From Streptomyces sp. A0642 (lineage in GTDB: Bacteria; Actinomycetota; Actinomycetes; Streptomycetales; Streptomycetaceae), in contig NZ_SSBL01000018.1 of the NCBI RefSeq assembly GCF_004795105.1, forward strand, positions 93,794-157,793: a stretch of DNA of 64,000 nt, read 5' to 3'. Position 1 is the stretch's first letter; each line of letters opens with the position of its first letter. The position numbers were made by a program, and so were the translations under genes. This document shows, piece after piece, positions 7,793-18,218 of this stretch. Under the pieces are notes generated by a model that saw only the letters and a program-made list of their open reading frames with translations, made no database searches and was not told the origin of the DNA.

Positions 7793-8193
7793 CGGGACAA
7801 GGTAGGTCGCCGGGCAGGCGGAAGCGGGTGCGGGACACGCGCTTTGGGCGACCTTGGCGATGAGTTCGATGCCACACGGCCCAACGGGAACCGATTCCGC
7901 ACGCATCCCGAGGCCCCACGCGTCCGGCGCGAGCGCCTCCCGCACCTCCCACGCCTCCCGCGCATTCCGCATGGACCGGCCGCCCGACCGGGCATGCGGC
8001 GGGACCCGCACCGTGCGCGGGTGGCCAGCGGGACCCGGTCCGATGAGGCACGCGGCGGGAGCCGCTCCGTGCCCGGGCGGCCACCCGGCAGGACGCGTGA
8101 CCGCCCGCTCGCCCCCGCCCGTAAACTGGAGAATCGGCCCACCCGGGCCCGACGTCCATTCGAGCCCGTCCACCCCCTAGGGAAGTCGCCACC
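7793..8193. other. Intergenic region between DUF6542 and ychF with an imperfect direct repeat
   Basis: No gene is supported in these 401 bp. An imperfect direct repeat of about 41 bp is visible: 7992-8032 begins GCATGCGGCGGGACCCGC and 8048-8088 begins GCACGCGGCGGGAGCCGC, and both continue CCGTGC-CGGG-GGCCA. A TAAACT hexamer near 8121 is a plausible -10 element for ychF, whose GTG start is at 8194. Confidence 0.5.
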
Positions 8194-9282
<1,089 letters not shown>

Positions 9283-9292
9283 TCGGGCATGA

Positions 9293-9332
9293 ACAACGGC
9301 CTGACCCGCGAGAGAGCGGGTCAGGCCGTTGT
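9293..9332 (+). terminator. Hairpin terminator of ychF
   Basis: ACAACGGCCTGACCCGC and GCGGGTCAGGCCGTTGT form a perfect 17-bp stem around GAGAGA, 10 bp after the ychF stop. It lacks a long U-tract, as is usual in Streptomyces. Confidence 0.85.
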
Positions 9333-9695
9333 GCTGTCCGCAGGAGGCCGCAGAACATGAAGCGGCTACGAGTCGTAGACGTGGAGCGGTGGACGGGTCG
9401 TACCTGTCGGACCGAGGGTCGACGAGTCGTCGGCGGCGGCGCTCAGACGGGGGTCCGTTCGCCGGGGCCGCCCTTTGCGGATCCCGGCGCGAACGTGTCC
9501 GCGTCGGCATCCGGGTCCGAGGCCGGTGGGTGAAAGCCGTCCTCGGGAACTCGGGAACCGGGGAACTCGGGAGCTCGGAAGCGCGACACCCTTGCCTCGC
9601 GCTTGGAGAGCACGGGCGGATGCGTGGTCCCGGCGGGCCTGTTCCCGGCAGCGCAGGGCGAGCGCGTGAGGGCGTCGCCCTGCCGCGGGGGTGTG
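9333..9695. other. Intergenic region with short GGGAAC-type repeats
   Basis: I see no supported gene in these 363 bp. Around 9540-9580 the sequence is a short degenerate repeat of CTCGGGAAC-like units. The neighbouring ychF and DUF6243 genes converge here. Confidence 0.4.
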
Positions 9696-9905
9696 TCAGC
9701 TCTGGGCGGGGTCCTCGGAGGTCTGCGTGGGGGCCTCGGCCGCCTCGGCCTTCTCGCGCATCTTCCGTACCAGCTCCGCCTTCTGGTCGGCGGCGGTCCG
9801 GCGGTCGAGGTTGCGGTGCGGGCCGTTGTTCTGGCGTTCGGTGCGGGACAGCCTCTTGCGCTTGCCGCCGCCCATGCCCACGGGGTTGTTGATGTTCTTG
9901 CTCAC
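9696..9905 (-). CDS. DUF6243 family small basic protein
   Basis: A 69-residue protein, starting at the GTG 9903-9905, with the sequence SKNINNPVGMGGGKRKRLSR followed by TERQNNGPHRNLDRRTAADQ and KAELVRKMREKAEAAE. It is a soluble, highly charged protein with a Gly-Gly-Gly/Lys-Arg turn and a C-terminal helix. It matches the DUF6243 family found widely in Streptomyces; no function is known to me. GGGAGAA lies upstream at a suitable distance. A second GTG two codons earlier is an alternative start. Confidence 0.72.
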   Translation of the reverse strand: MSKNINNPVGMGGGKRKRLSRTERQNNGPHRNLDRRTAADQKAELVRKMREKAEAAEAPTQTSEDPAQS

Positions 9906-10041
9906 GGTCACGGGTTCTCCCGGTGTTGATGCGAAGTGATCGAGTGATCTACGGACTTCCTCGGTGAGCACGGGCGGCGTCAGCGGGGGCCGCTCACGCG
10001 CTCACTCGCACATCGGCGGGTGGAAGAACATGACAAAGACG

Positions 10042-11463
<1,422 letters not shown>

Positions 11464-11480
11464 CGGTCGATCCTGAACCG

Positions 11481-11545
11481 GTACAGGCTCCTTGTACAGG
11501 GGGATGTGCAGGAGAGGTCAGGAAAAGGCTAAACGCTGGCTAAAC
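11481..11545 (-). promoter_or_regulatory. Direct repeats upstream of the GH1 gene
   Basis: Two pairs of direct repeats lie 18-82 bp before the GH1 start. GTACAGG occurs at 11481 and 11494, and GGCTAAAC at 11527-11534 and 11538-11545, the latter 11 bp apart or one helical turn. The TAAAC repeats are AT-rich for this genome and could be activator or repressor half-sites. No CebR-type palindrome is seen here. Confidence 0.35.
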
Positions 11546-11641
11546 TTCGGCGGTTGATTCGGTCGGAGTCCACCGGTGGGGTCGGGGGCAGCCGGTTCGG
11601 CCGAGCCGACCGACCGGCCGAACCCCCGAAACCGGCCGGGC

Positions 11642-12490
11642 TCAGGACCGGTCGCCCCGGTGCAGGTGCCATCGGCCCGAGCCGTGTCCGCCGTCCGATG
11701 ACTGGGAGCCGCCGGACTGCTCGCCCTCCTCGTACTGCGTACGGTCCCGCTTGCCCCGCCCCGCATCGTCGGATCCGGCATCCCTGGCCGGCACCGGCCG
11801 CCCGCGCGGGGCGGGCTGCTGCTGCGGTCGCCGCATGGAACGCGTCGGGGCGGTGTCTTCGGGTGCGCGGCCGGAGCCGGCATCGGGGGCCGGGGCGCGC
11901 CGGGGCTCCGCGGCGTCCTGGCGGCCGGCCGTGTCCGGGTCGCGTTCGCCACGGGCCGCCATGCCGTAGGGGGCGTCGGGTGCCGCGCCGCGTCGCTCCC
12001 GGTCCTCGTACACGGCTTCCCGCTCACGCTCCCGCGCACGGCGCTCTTCGCGCTCCACGCGACTCGGGCGCCCGCCCATGACGGCCGACGCGATGAGCAT
12101 GAGGAGGCCGCCGAGGAGGGCGAGCCCCACTCCGCTGCCCAGACCCCTGCCGTCACCCGCGACCGTCAGACTGCCCTGCGCCAGGCCCTGCCGGATCATC
12201 CACAGGACGGCGAACCCGAACGCGATGACTCCGGCGAGGAGCACCAGCAGCCGCGACCGCAGCACCACTCCCACGAGGGCGACCACGGCGGCGACGAGGA
12301 GCGGCAGGAACATGGACGCGAACAGTCCCGCTCCCGAGTTGGTCACCCCCGCACCGGTGAACAGCTCCCAGAAACGGAAGTCGTGGCCGAGCCGGCCGTT
12401 GTACCAATTACGGAAAGGAGCCCACACCGCCGCGGCAGCGCCCACGACGGCGAGTATGAGCCCGATGGTGTTGCGGATACCCCGTGCCAT
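11642..12490 (-). CDS. Membrane protein with long charged disordered tail
   Basis: A 282-residue protein that I do not recognise beyond its architecture. The first about 140 residues contain four hydrophobic segments (NTIGLILAVVGAAAAVW, GLFASMFLPLLVAAVVALVG, LLVLLAGVIAFGFAVLWM and GVGLALLGGLLMLIASAVMG), with an extracytoplasmic FRNWYNGRLGHDFRFWELF loop. The remaining about 135 residues are an Arg/Glu/Asp/Pro-rich low-complexity cytoplasmic tail (EREERRAREREREAVYEDRE and onwards). The ATG at 12488-12490 has GGGAGG seven bases upstream. It lies between GH1 and the MarR gene, all on the minus strand, without overlap. Confidence 0.68.
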   Translation of the reverse strand: MARGIRNTIGLILAVVGAAAAVWAPFRNWYNGRLGHDFRFWELFTGAGVTNSGAGLFASMFLPLLVAAVVALVGVVLRSRLLVLLAGVIAFGFAVLWMIRQGLAQGSLTVAGDGRGLGSGVGLALLGGLLMLIASAVMGGRPSRVEREERRAREREREAVYEDRERRGAAPDAPYGMAARGERDPDTAGRQDAAEPRRAPAPDAGSGRAPEDTAPTRSMRRPQQQPAPRGRPVPARDAGSDDAGRGKRDRTQYEEGEQSGGSQSSDGGHGSGRWHLHRGDRS

Positions 12491-12651
12491 GCCGCGACCT
12501 CCCGGCCATCGATCGGTGCACGCGTCAATCCGTGTGCCGTACCCCGGCCCCGGTTGTCCCCGCCGCGGGATCTCCCACCGGACATCCCGCCCCTCTTTCG
12601 AGGCTATGCCCGCCCCGCGGACGACGCCACGCGGCGACCCCGGGCCCGCGC

Positions 12652-13176
12652 TCAGTCGCGCCCTTGCTGCTCCGCCCGCCCCAGCCACGCCGTCAGCAGC
12701 GACTCCAGCGCCGCCGCCTCGTCCTCGGTGAGGGTGTCGAGCAGGCGGCGTTCGTTGCGCATGTGCTCGCTGAAGGCCCGGTCGATCAGGTCGCGGCCGG
12801 CCGGCGTGAGGGCGACCACGCGGGCGCGGCCGTCGCCTGCCGCCCGGCGGCGGGTGACCAGGCCGGCGCGTTCCAGGCGGTCGATGCGCTTCGTCATCGC
12901 ACCGGTGGTGACCATGGTGTGCGTGGCCAGTTCGCCGGGCGCGCGCTCGAACGGCTCCCCGGCCCGGCGCAGCGTGGCGAGCACGTCGAACTCGCCCTCG
13001 CTCAGGCCGAACCGGCCGTACACGACGCAGAGTTCCTCCGTGAGCAGCCCCGCCAGCCGGTGCAGGCGGCCGATGACGCCCTGGGGGCGCACGTCGAGGT
13101 CCGGGCGCTCGCGGGCCCACTCGGCCTGGATGCGGGCCACGTGGTCCAAAGGGCGGGGGGTGGTCGAATCCGACAT
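12652..13176 (-). CDS. MarR family transcriptional regulator
   Basis: A 174-residue winged-helix protein. The family pattern is clear: ELCVVYGRFGLSEGEFDVLA (helices 1-2), RAPGELATHTMVTTGAMTKR (recognition helix), the wing RLERAGLVTRRRAAGDGRAR, and a C-terminal dimerisation helix. MarR proteins are dimeric repressors released by small ligands. The ATG at 13174-13176 (MSDSTTPRP) starts 40 bp from the divergent EamA gene. The intergenic DNA is almost entirely two palindromes, so the protein probably represses both itself and the exporter. Confidence 0.92.
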   Translation of the reverse strand: MSDSTTPRPLDHVARIQAEWARERPDLDVRPQGVIGRLHRLAGLLTEELCVVYGRFGLSEGEFDVLATLRRAGEPFERAPGELATHTMVTTGAMTKRIDRLERAGLVTRRRAAGDGRARVVALTPAGRDLIDRAFSEHMRNERRLLDTLTEDEAAALESLLTAWLGRAEQQGRD

Positions 13177-13185
13177 GACTCCACT

Positions 13186-13226
13186 ATAGCTTCCTGGGAA
13201 GGTATAGTAGCTTCCATGGAAGCTAC
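13186..13226. promoter_or_regulatory. Two tandem palindromic MarR operators overlapping the EamA start
   Basis: GTAGCTTCCATGGAAGCTAC at 13207-13226 is a perfect 20-bp palindrome whose central ATG is the EamA start codon (13216). ATAGCTTCCTGGGAAGGTAT at 13186-13205 is a near copy with two mismatched pairs. Their centres are 21 bp apart, two helical turns, so two dimers could bind the same face. Repression of both divergent genes by the MarR protein at 12652 is inferred. Confidence 0.75.
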
Positions 13227-14166
13227 CTTGCGATGGGTGCTCATCACGGCGATCGCCCCGGTGGCCTGGGGCACGAACTACTACGTCACCCACGCCTACC
13301 TGCCCGCCGAAACCCCCCTGTACGGCGCCGCGCTCAGGGCCCTGCCCGCCGGGCTGCTGCTCCTGGCCGTCCGGCGCCGACGGCCCCATGGGTCCTGGTG
13401 GTGGAAGGCCGCCGTCCTCGGCGTCCTGAACATGGGCGGGTTCTTCGCGCTCGTGTACGTCGCCGCGCAGCTGCTCCCGACCAGCACCGCCTCGACGATC
13501 ATGGCCGCCTCGCCGGTGGTCATGATGCTCATCGCCTGGGCGCTCGTCGCCGAGCGGCCGGGACTGCTCCCGCTGCTGGGGGCGGCCGCCGGGATCGGCG
13601 GGGTGTGCCTCATGCTGCTGACCGGGAGCGTCTCCGCCGACCTCCGCGGGGTGCTGGCCTCGGTCGCGGCCCTGCTCATGTCGTCCCTCGGCTACGTCCT
13701 CACGAAGCGCTGGGGAGCCGGGACCGGCCTCCTCGCCTCGACCTCCTGGCAGCTGATCGCCGGTGGCCTGCTCCTGCTGCCCCTCGCCGCGGCAGTGGAA
13801 GGCGCGCCGCCCGCCCTCGACGGACCGGCCGTCCTCGGATTCGGGTACGTCACCGTCGTGGCGACCGCCCTCGCCTTCGCCGCCTGGTTCGCGGGCCTGC
13901 GCCACCTGCCGGCCGCGACCGTCGGCCTGGTCGGGCTGCTCAACCCGGTGACCGGTGTGCTCCTCGGCACCGCGGTCGCCGGGGAATCGCTCACCTCCCG
14001 TCAGATCTGCGGGCTCGTCCTCGTCCTGGCCGGGATCCTGCTCGGCCGGCCGGCGGCGCGCCGGAAGCCGACCGGGGTTCCGTCGGCGGTGTACGGGACC
14101 GCGGCAGCCGGCCGGACCGCCTCGATCCCGGAAGTGCGCCCTCCGCGGGCGCCGCACGCACGCTAG
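13216..14166 (+). CDS. EamA/DMT family transporter
   Basis: A 316-residue membrane protein with ten hydrophobic segments arranged as two EamA repeats (residues about 8-140 and 150-280). Typical features are PVAWGTNYYVTHAYLPAETP near the N-terminus and GLVGLLNPVTGVLLGTAVAGE in the ninth/tenth helices. Members export amino acids, metabolites or drugs. The ATG at 13216 lies inside a perfect palindromic operator, and no Shine-Dalgarno sequence precedes it, so the mRNA may start at or very near the ATG. The Arg/Pro-rich tail (residues about 285-316) is not conserved and ends at a TAG supplied by the CTAG end of the element at 14163-14382. Confidence 0.88.
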   Translation: MEATLRWVLITAIAPVAWGTNYYVTHAYLPAETPLYGAALRALPAGLLLLAVRRRRPHGSWWWKAAVLGVLNMGGFFALVYVAAQLLPTSTASTIMAASPVVMMLIAWALVAERPGLLPLLGAAAGIGGVCLMLLTGSVSADLRGVLASVAALLMSSLGYVLTKRWGAGTGLLASTSWQLIAGGLLLLPLAAAVEGAPPALDGPAVLGFGYVTVVATALAFAAWFAGLRHLPAATVGLVGLLNPVTGVLLGTAVAGESLTSRQICGLVLVLAGILLGRPAARRKPTGVPSAVYGTAAAGRTASIPEVRPPRAPHAR

Positions 14167-14382
14167 GGCGTGTTTCGAAAGTCCCGCCTGCTCGGCGACG
14201 CCTGGCACTTCCCCGAGCTCTCGGCTTCGCTCGAGCAGGGGAGACCCCATTGCTCGCCGCGTTGTCGGGGTCGCCCCGATACAGCCAGTATCGGGGCGAC
14301 CCTCCGCCTTGCGATCGCACGCACCAGACGCCGCCGAGCCCGCCCTCCGGGCGGACGGCGCTACTTTCGAAACACGCCCTAG
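14163..14382. mobile_element. Non-autonomous inverted-repeat element (MITE-like), copy 2
   Basis: A 220-bp element with exact 19-bp terminal repeats (CTAGGGCGTGTTTCGAAAG at 14163-14181, complement at 14364-14382), the same ends as copy 1. A perfect 15-bp hairpin (GGGTCGCCCCGATAC, loop AGCCA) lies at 14268-14302, flanked by GCCGCGTTGTC and CTCCGCCTTGCGATCGCACG. It encodes no transposase. Each terminal CTAG contains the TAG stop of the gene running into it: EamA on the plus strand and GH65 on the minus strand. Removing the element would leave the two convergent genes sharing one CTAG, so insertion at a CTAG target is the simplest reading. Confidence 0.82.
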
Positions 14383-16976
14383 GGCTGTGTGACCCTCAGC
14401 TCCCGTACGCCCGCCGGCTCGGCCGCGTCCGTCGAGCGCACCGTCACCCGCACCTCGCGGGCCACCGCCCCCGCCCGGTACGGCCGCCAGTGCCCGCCGT
14501 CGGCCGAGGTCTCCAGGCGGAACGAGGCCGGGGCCACGTCCGTCCACTCGGGCGCGATCCCCGTCACCGGGGCCGCGCGGCCCAGGTCCACCGTCAGCGT
14601 GCCCGTCTCCCCGTCCGGGAACCAGGCCGTCGCCGTGCTGCCGTCCACGGCCGCGGCCGCGTACAGGCCGGGCGTCTCGGACGTCGCCGTCGCCGGGCGG
14701 CAGCGGGCCGCGTCGGTGGTCGGGGCCAGGTCCGGGCGGCGCGTGGGGAGGGTGAGGGTCCCCGCCAGGGTGCGGGGGCCGGACGGGGTGTGGACGGTGA
14801 ACGGGGCGCCCGAGGCGAGGCGGACCCGCGTCGTCCGGGGACCGATCACGATGTCGTACGTACGACCCCGGTAGCGCAGACCCGTCACCCGCACGCCCTC
14901 GCTCAGCTGCGGCGGCAGCACCGGGTCGACCCGCACCCCGTCCTCCCGCAGGCGCAGACCCGTCAGCCCGTGCGTGAACACCTGGAGGAAGCCGCCCTTG
15001 CCCGTGAGGAAGTCCTCGGCGGGGAAACCCGACAGGGGGTCCTGCGCGCCCGCCTTCGCGCCCCGCGCCTCACTGAAGAGGGCGTACGGACCGCGCATGA
15101 ACGGGCGCACGGCACGTTGGAGATACGTGTACGTGGCGCAGCCGGGCTCACCGATCGCGGCGGCGTCGATCGCGTGGACCGAGTCCGTCATCGCCGGGCC
15201 GTCCGGATCGGTGTGCGCCGCGTAGTAGTCGAGCGTGGCGGCCGCCGCACCCGGCTCCATCGGCCACTCCAGCGGGTAGATCAGCAGGACCGTATCGGCC
15301 TGCTTGATCGTCGATCCGTCGTATCCGGCGTACTGGAGGTACAGCTTCCGCTCCGGGTCGTACGGGATGCGCAGGCCGTCCGCGATCTTGTTCCACTCGG
15401 CGGGAGCCGCGTGGCCGAGGAGCTGGGCCGCGCGGGCGGCGTTGCGCAGGGCGGTGGCCGCGACGGCGTTGGTGAACACCCCGTCGGTGACGCCGTTGCT
15501 GTACTCGTCGGGGCCCGCCACCCCCTTCACCGAGTAGCTGCCGTCGCCGTTCGCGGTGGCGCGCGAGGCCCAGAAGCCGGCGATGCCGCGGAGCATCTGC
15601 CAGCCGTGGCCGGCCAGCCAGTCGCGGTCGCCGGTGGCCAGGTAGTACTGCCAGACCGCGAGTGAGACATCGCCCTGGAGGTGGTTCTGCGTCACACAGT
15701 GCGGCGGGTTCCAGCTCTGGCACTCGGACCGGAGATTGCCCCTGCTCGCGCTCGTCCACGGGTAGAACAGGCCCTCGTAGCCCAGCTTCTCGGCGTTCGT
15801 ACGGGCCTCGTCGCGCGTCCGGTAGCGGTACTCGACCACGGACCGGGCCAGTTCGGGACGGGTGGCGAGCAGCCCCGGGTACATCCAGGTCTCCGCGTCC
15901 CAGAAGACCATGCCCGCGTAGTTGTCGCTGGTCAGTCCGGCCGGGGCGACGCTGTCACGGGAGCCCGCGCGGGTGGAGGCCAGGAGTCCGTACTGGGCCG
16001 AGCGCAGCCACTTCTGCAGATCGGGGCTGCCCGGCACGGACACGTCCGCCGACCAGTCGCGGCGCCAGACGGCCGCGTTCCCGGAGAGGAGCGCGGACCA
16101 GCCGCGGCCCGTCGCCCGACGGGACGCCTCGCGCGCGGTGGTGCGCGGAGCGCGTGAGGTCAGGGCGGTGTCCACGCCCACGTACTTCACATACGTGTAC
16201 GTGTGCCCGGAACTCACCCGGGACGCGCGCCCGTTCGCGCCGGCCGGGCGTACGGTCTGGACGATCGCGCCCGCCGTCCCCGTGCCCCGGGTGCGGAACG
16301 TCCCGTCGTCCTCCAGGTCGATGCGGCGCGCGCCGCGCGGGTCGAGCCGGCCGGTGACCGTCGCGGTGCCGGTCCAGTGCGGCGTCATCCGCAGTCGCAC
16401 GGCTCCGGTGTGCACGTCGGAGCGGTCGGCCAGCACCTCGTACGTCAGGTCGGTCGCGCGGCCGTCGGCCGTGGTCCAGCGCAGTGAGGTGCGCACCAGC
16501 CCGCAGCGCAGGAAGACCGTCTGGCGGTACCGGGAGATCCGCCCCGCCGGGGTGGCGGGGCCGTACGTCTCCTCGCCCACGCGCACGTCGAGGTTCGTCC
16601 AGCTCGGCAGCGCGGCGACCACCTCGCGGCCCGCCGCCAGGTCCTCCTCGCGCCCGAAGAGCCCGGAGACGAACGCCCCGTCGTAGCGCGGGGTGAACAG
16701 CGGCCAGCCGGTCTTCTCGGCGCGTGCGGCGTACCCGGCGCCGGCTGCCGGGACCCGATGCCCCAGGTATCCGTTGCCGACGTAGGGGTCGTAGCCCGCG
16801 GCCTCGCCGTACGTGGTGGACGTCAGGGCCCACGCGGGGTCCGTGTCCCGGCCGCAGGGCGCGGCCGCCGGTGCGGCCGGCCGCCGATCGGCGGCGTACG
16901 CGACGGGCGGGGAAGCCGGCGCGATCAGGGCGCAGGCGACGAGGGACGTGAGAAGAGAGGTACGCGAAAGGCTCAC
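14379..16976 (-). CDS. Secreted GH65 family glycosidase with C-terminal discoidin-like domain
   Basis: An 865-residue protein with a Sec signal peptide (LLTSLVACALIAPASPPVAY, cleavage near residue 28). The N-terminal super-beta-sandwich (residues about 55-290) is followed by an (alpha/alpha)6 barrel containing the GH65 substrate motif VFWDAETWMYPGLL and the catalytic-acid region GVAGPDEYSNGVTDGVFTNA. The C-terminal about 140 residues (AVDGSTATAWFPDGETGTLT through GVRELRVTQP) look like an F5/8 type C (discoidin/CBM32-like) sugar-binding module. Secreted GH65 members are acid-trehalase or kojibiose-type alpha-glucosidases; phosphorylases are usually cytoplasmic. The exact substrate is not readable. 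The stop codon lies in the adjacent mobile element. Confidence 0.85.
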   Translation of the reverse strand: MSLSRTSLLTSLVACALIAPASPPVAYAADRRPAAPAAAPCGRDTDPAWALTSTTYGEAAGYDPYVGNGYLGHRVPAAGAGYAARAEKTGWPLFTPRYDGAFVSGLFGREEDLAAGREVVAALPSWTNLDVRVGEETYGPATPAGRISRYRQTVFLRCGLVRTSLRWTTADGRATDLTYEVLADRSDVHTGAVRLRMTPHWTGTATVTGRLDPRGARRIDLEDDGTFRTRGTGTAGAIVQTVRPAGANGRASRVSSGHTYTYVKYVGVDTALTSRAPRTTAREASRRATGRGWSALLSGNAAVWRRDWSADVSVPGSPDLQKWLRSAQYGLLASTRAGSRDSVAPAGLTSDNYAGMVFWDAETWMYPGLLATRPELARSVVEYRYRTRDEARTNAEKLGYEGLFYPWTSASRGNLRSECQSWNPPHCVTQNHLQGDVSLAVWQYYLATGDRDWLAGHGWQMLRGIAGFWASRATANGDGSYSVKGVAGPDEYSNGVTDGVFTNAVAATALRNAARAAQLLGHAAPAEWNKIADGLRIPYDPERKLYLQYAGYDGSTIKQADTVLLIYPLEWPMEPGAAAATLDYYAAHTDPDGPAMTDSVHAIDAAAIGEPGCATYTYLQRAVRPFMRGPYALFSEARGAKAGAQDPLSGFPAEDFLTGKGGFLQVFTHGLTGLRLREDGVRVDPVLPPQLSEGVRVTGLRYRGRTYDIVIGPRTTRVRLASGAPFTVHTPSGPRTLAGTLTLPTRRPDLAPTTDAARCRPATATSETPGLYAAAAVDGSTATAWFPDGETGTLTVDLGRAAPVTGIAPEWTDVAPASFRLETSADGGHWRPYRAGAVAREVRVTVRSTDAAEPAGVRELRVTQP

Positions 16977-17057
16977 GGCACGAACGTAGGGAAACGGGCA
17001 CGGAACGGCGGGGCACGGCGCGCGGGTGAACGGCTGACGTGCCGGAGCGCGCCCCCC

Positions 17058-18161
17058 TCAGGCCGCGAGCCCCGTCTTGAGGCCCGCGCCGCACAGCGGC
17101 ACGACGACACTGCGGTCCGTCCAGCCGCCCACCGCCGCCCAGCAGGCCACGCCCGTCGTCTCCACGTAGAAACCGCGGGCCGCCAGATCCAGTTGTGCGG
17201 CGCGGATCCGGTCCTCCGTCACCGTCAGGAACGTGCCGCCCGACTCCCGGACCGCTGCCAGGATCGCCCGGGCGCGCGGTGGACGCGGGATGGCGATGCC
17301 TTCGGCGAGGGTGGGGGAGGCGGTGGCGCCGGCGGGGACGCCGAGCAGGTCCTCGGCCCCCGCGTGGAAGGCCGCCGCCAGCGGGGAGACCGCCTCCGCC
17401 TGGACGGCGATCAGCGCGGGGCGGGTGTCGATCAGCCCCTGGGCGAGGAGTTCCGCGGTGGCCAGGGCCGCGCCGAGGAGCAGCGTGCCGTTGCCGACCG
17501 GTACGGCGATGGCGTCGGGGAGCCGGCCGCCGAGGTCCTCCCAGAGCTCGTACACGTAGGTCTTCGTGCCGTGCAGGAAGTACGGGTTGAAGACGTGCGA
17601 GGCGTAGAAGGTGCCGGGGGCGTCGGCGGCGGTGCGGGCCGCCCGCGCGGTCGCCTCCCGGTCTCCGGGGACGATTTCCAGCCGGGCGCCGTGGGCGCGG
17701 ATCTGTTCGGTCTTCTTCGGCGACGTGCCCTCGGGGACGTACACCGTGCAGGGCAGGGCGGCGCGGGCGCAGTACGCGGCGACGGCCGTGCCCGCGTTGC
17801 CGCTGCTGTCCGCGACGACGCGCTCGGGGGCGAGGCGGCGGGCCAGTTCGGCGAGCATCACCGCGCCCCGGTCCTTGAAGGAGAGCGTCGGCATCAGGAA
17901 GTCGAGCTTGGCCGAGACCGTGCCGGTGAGCGGGACGAGCGGGGTGCGGCCCTCGCCGAGGGTGGTCGCGGGGGAGGAGAGGGGCAGGACCTCCTCGTAG
18001 CGCCACAGGGAGTTGACCCGGCCGGGCAGATCGCCGGGCCGCAGCGGGCCCGCGCTCTCGAAGTCCAGGTCCCACGGGCCGCGGCAGACCGGGCAGCACC
18101 AGGTGAGCGAGGTGACGTCGGCGCGGGCGCCGTCCTGCGGGCAGCGGTAGGTGGTGGCCAT
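17058..18161 (-). CDS. Threonine synthase-like PLP-dependent lyase
   Basis: A 367-residue fold-type II pyridoxal-phosphate enzyme. A short N-terminal zinc-ribbon-like part (TYRCPQDG ... WCCPVCRGPW) precedes the catalytic domain. The PLP lysine is in LMPTLSFKDRGAVML, the phosphate loop in VADSSGNAGTAVAAY, and VPVGNGTLLLGAALA follows. This resembles threonine synthase (ThrC), which makes threonine from O-phosphohomoserine. The gene is isolated from hom and thrB, so it is probably a paralogue with an unassigned substrate rather than the main ThrC. The ATG at 18159-18161 (MATTYRC) is preferred over a start four codons upstream. Confidence 0.8.
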   Translation of the reverse strand: MATTYRCPQDGARADVTSLTWCCPVCRGPWDLDFESAGPLRPGDLPGRVNSLWRYEEVLPLSSPATTLGEGRTPLVPLTGTVSAKLDFLMPTLSFKDRGAVMLAELARRLAPERVVADSSGNAGTAVAAYCARAALPCTVYVPEGTSPKKTEQIRAHGARLEIVPGDREATARAARTAADAPGTFYASHVFNPYFLHGTKTYVYELWEDLGGRLPDAIAVPVGNGTLLLGAALATAELLAQGLIDTRPALIAVQAEAVSPLAAAFHAGAEDLLGVPAGATASPTLAEGIAIPRPPRARAILAAVRESGGTFLTVTEDRIRAAQLDLAARGFYVETTGVACWAAVGGWTDRSVVVPLCGAGLKTGLAA

Positions 18162-18179
18162 GACGGCCAGCATGCCAGC

Positions 18180-18207
18180 GGGGCGGCCGCGGTGCCGCGG
18201 CCGCCCC
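18180..18207 (-). terminator. Hairpin terminator of the chitinase gene
   Basis: GGGGCGGCCGCGG and CCGCGGCCGCCCC form a perfect 13-bp stem closed by TG, just past the chitinase stop codon in the minus direction. Confidence 0.75.
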
Positions 18208-18218
18208 GGAGTGCCCCT

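Noticed and set aside
9329..9892. Plus-strand open frames downstream of ychF
   Set aside because: They start inside the ychF terminator and then run antisense to the DUF6243 gene. There is no ribosome binding site and no recognisable family.
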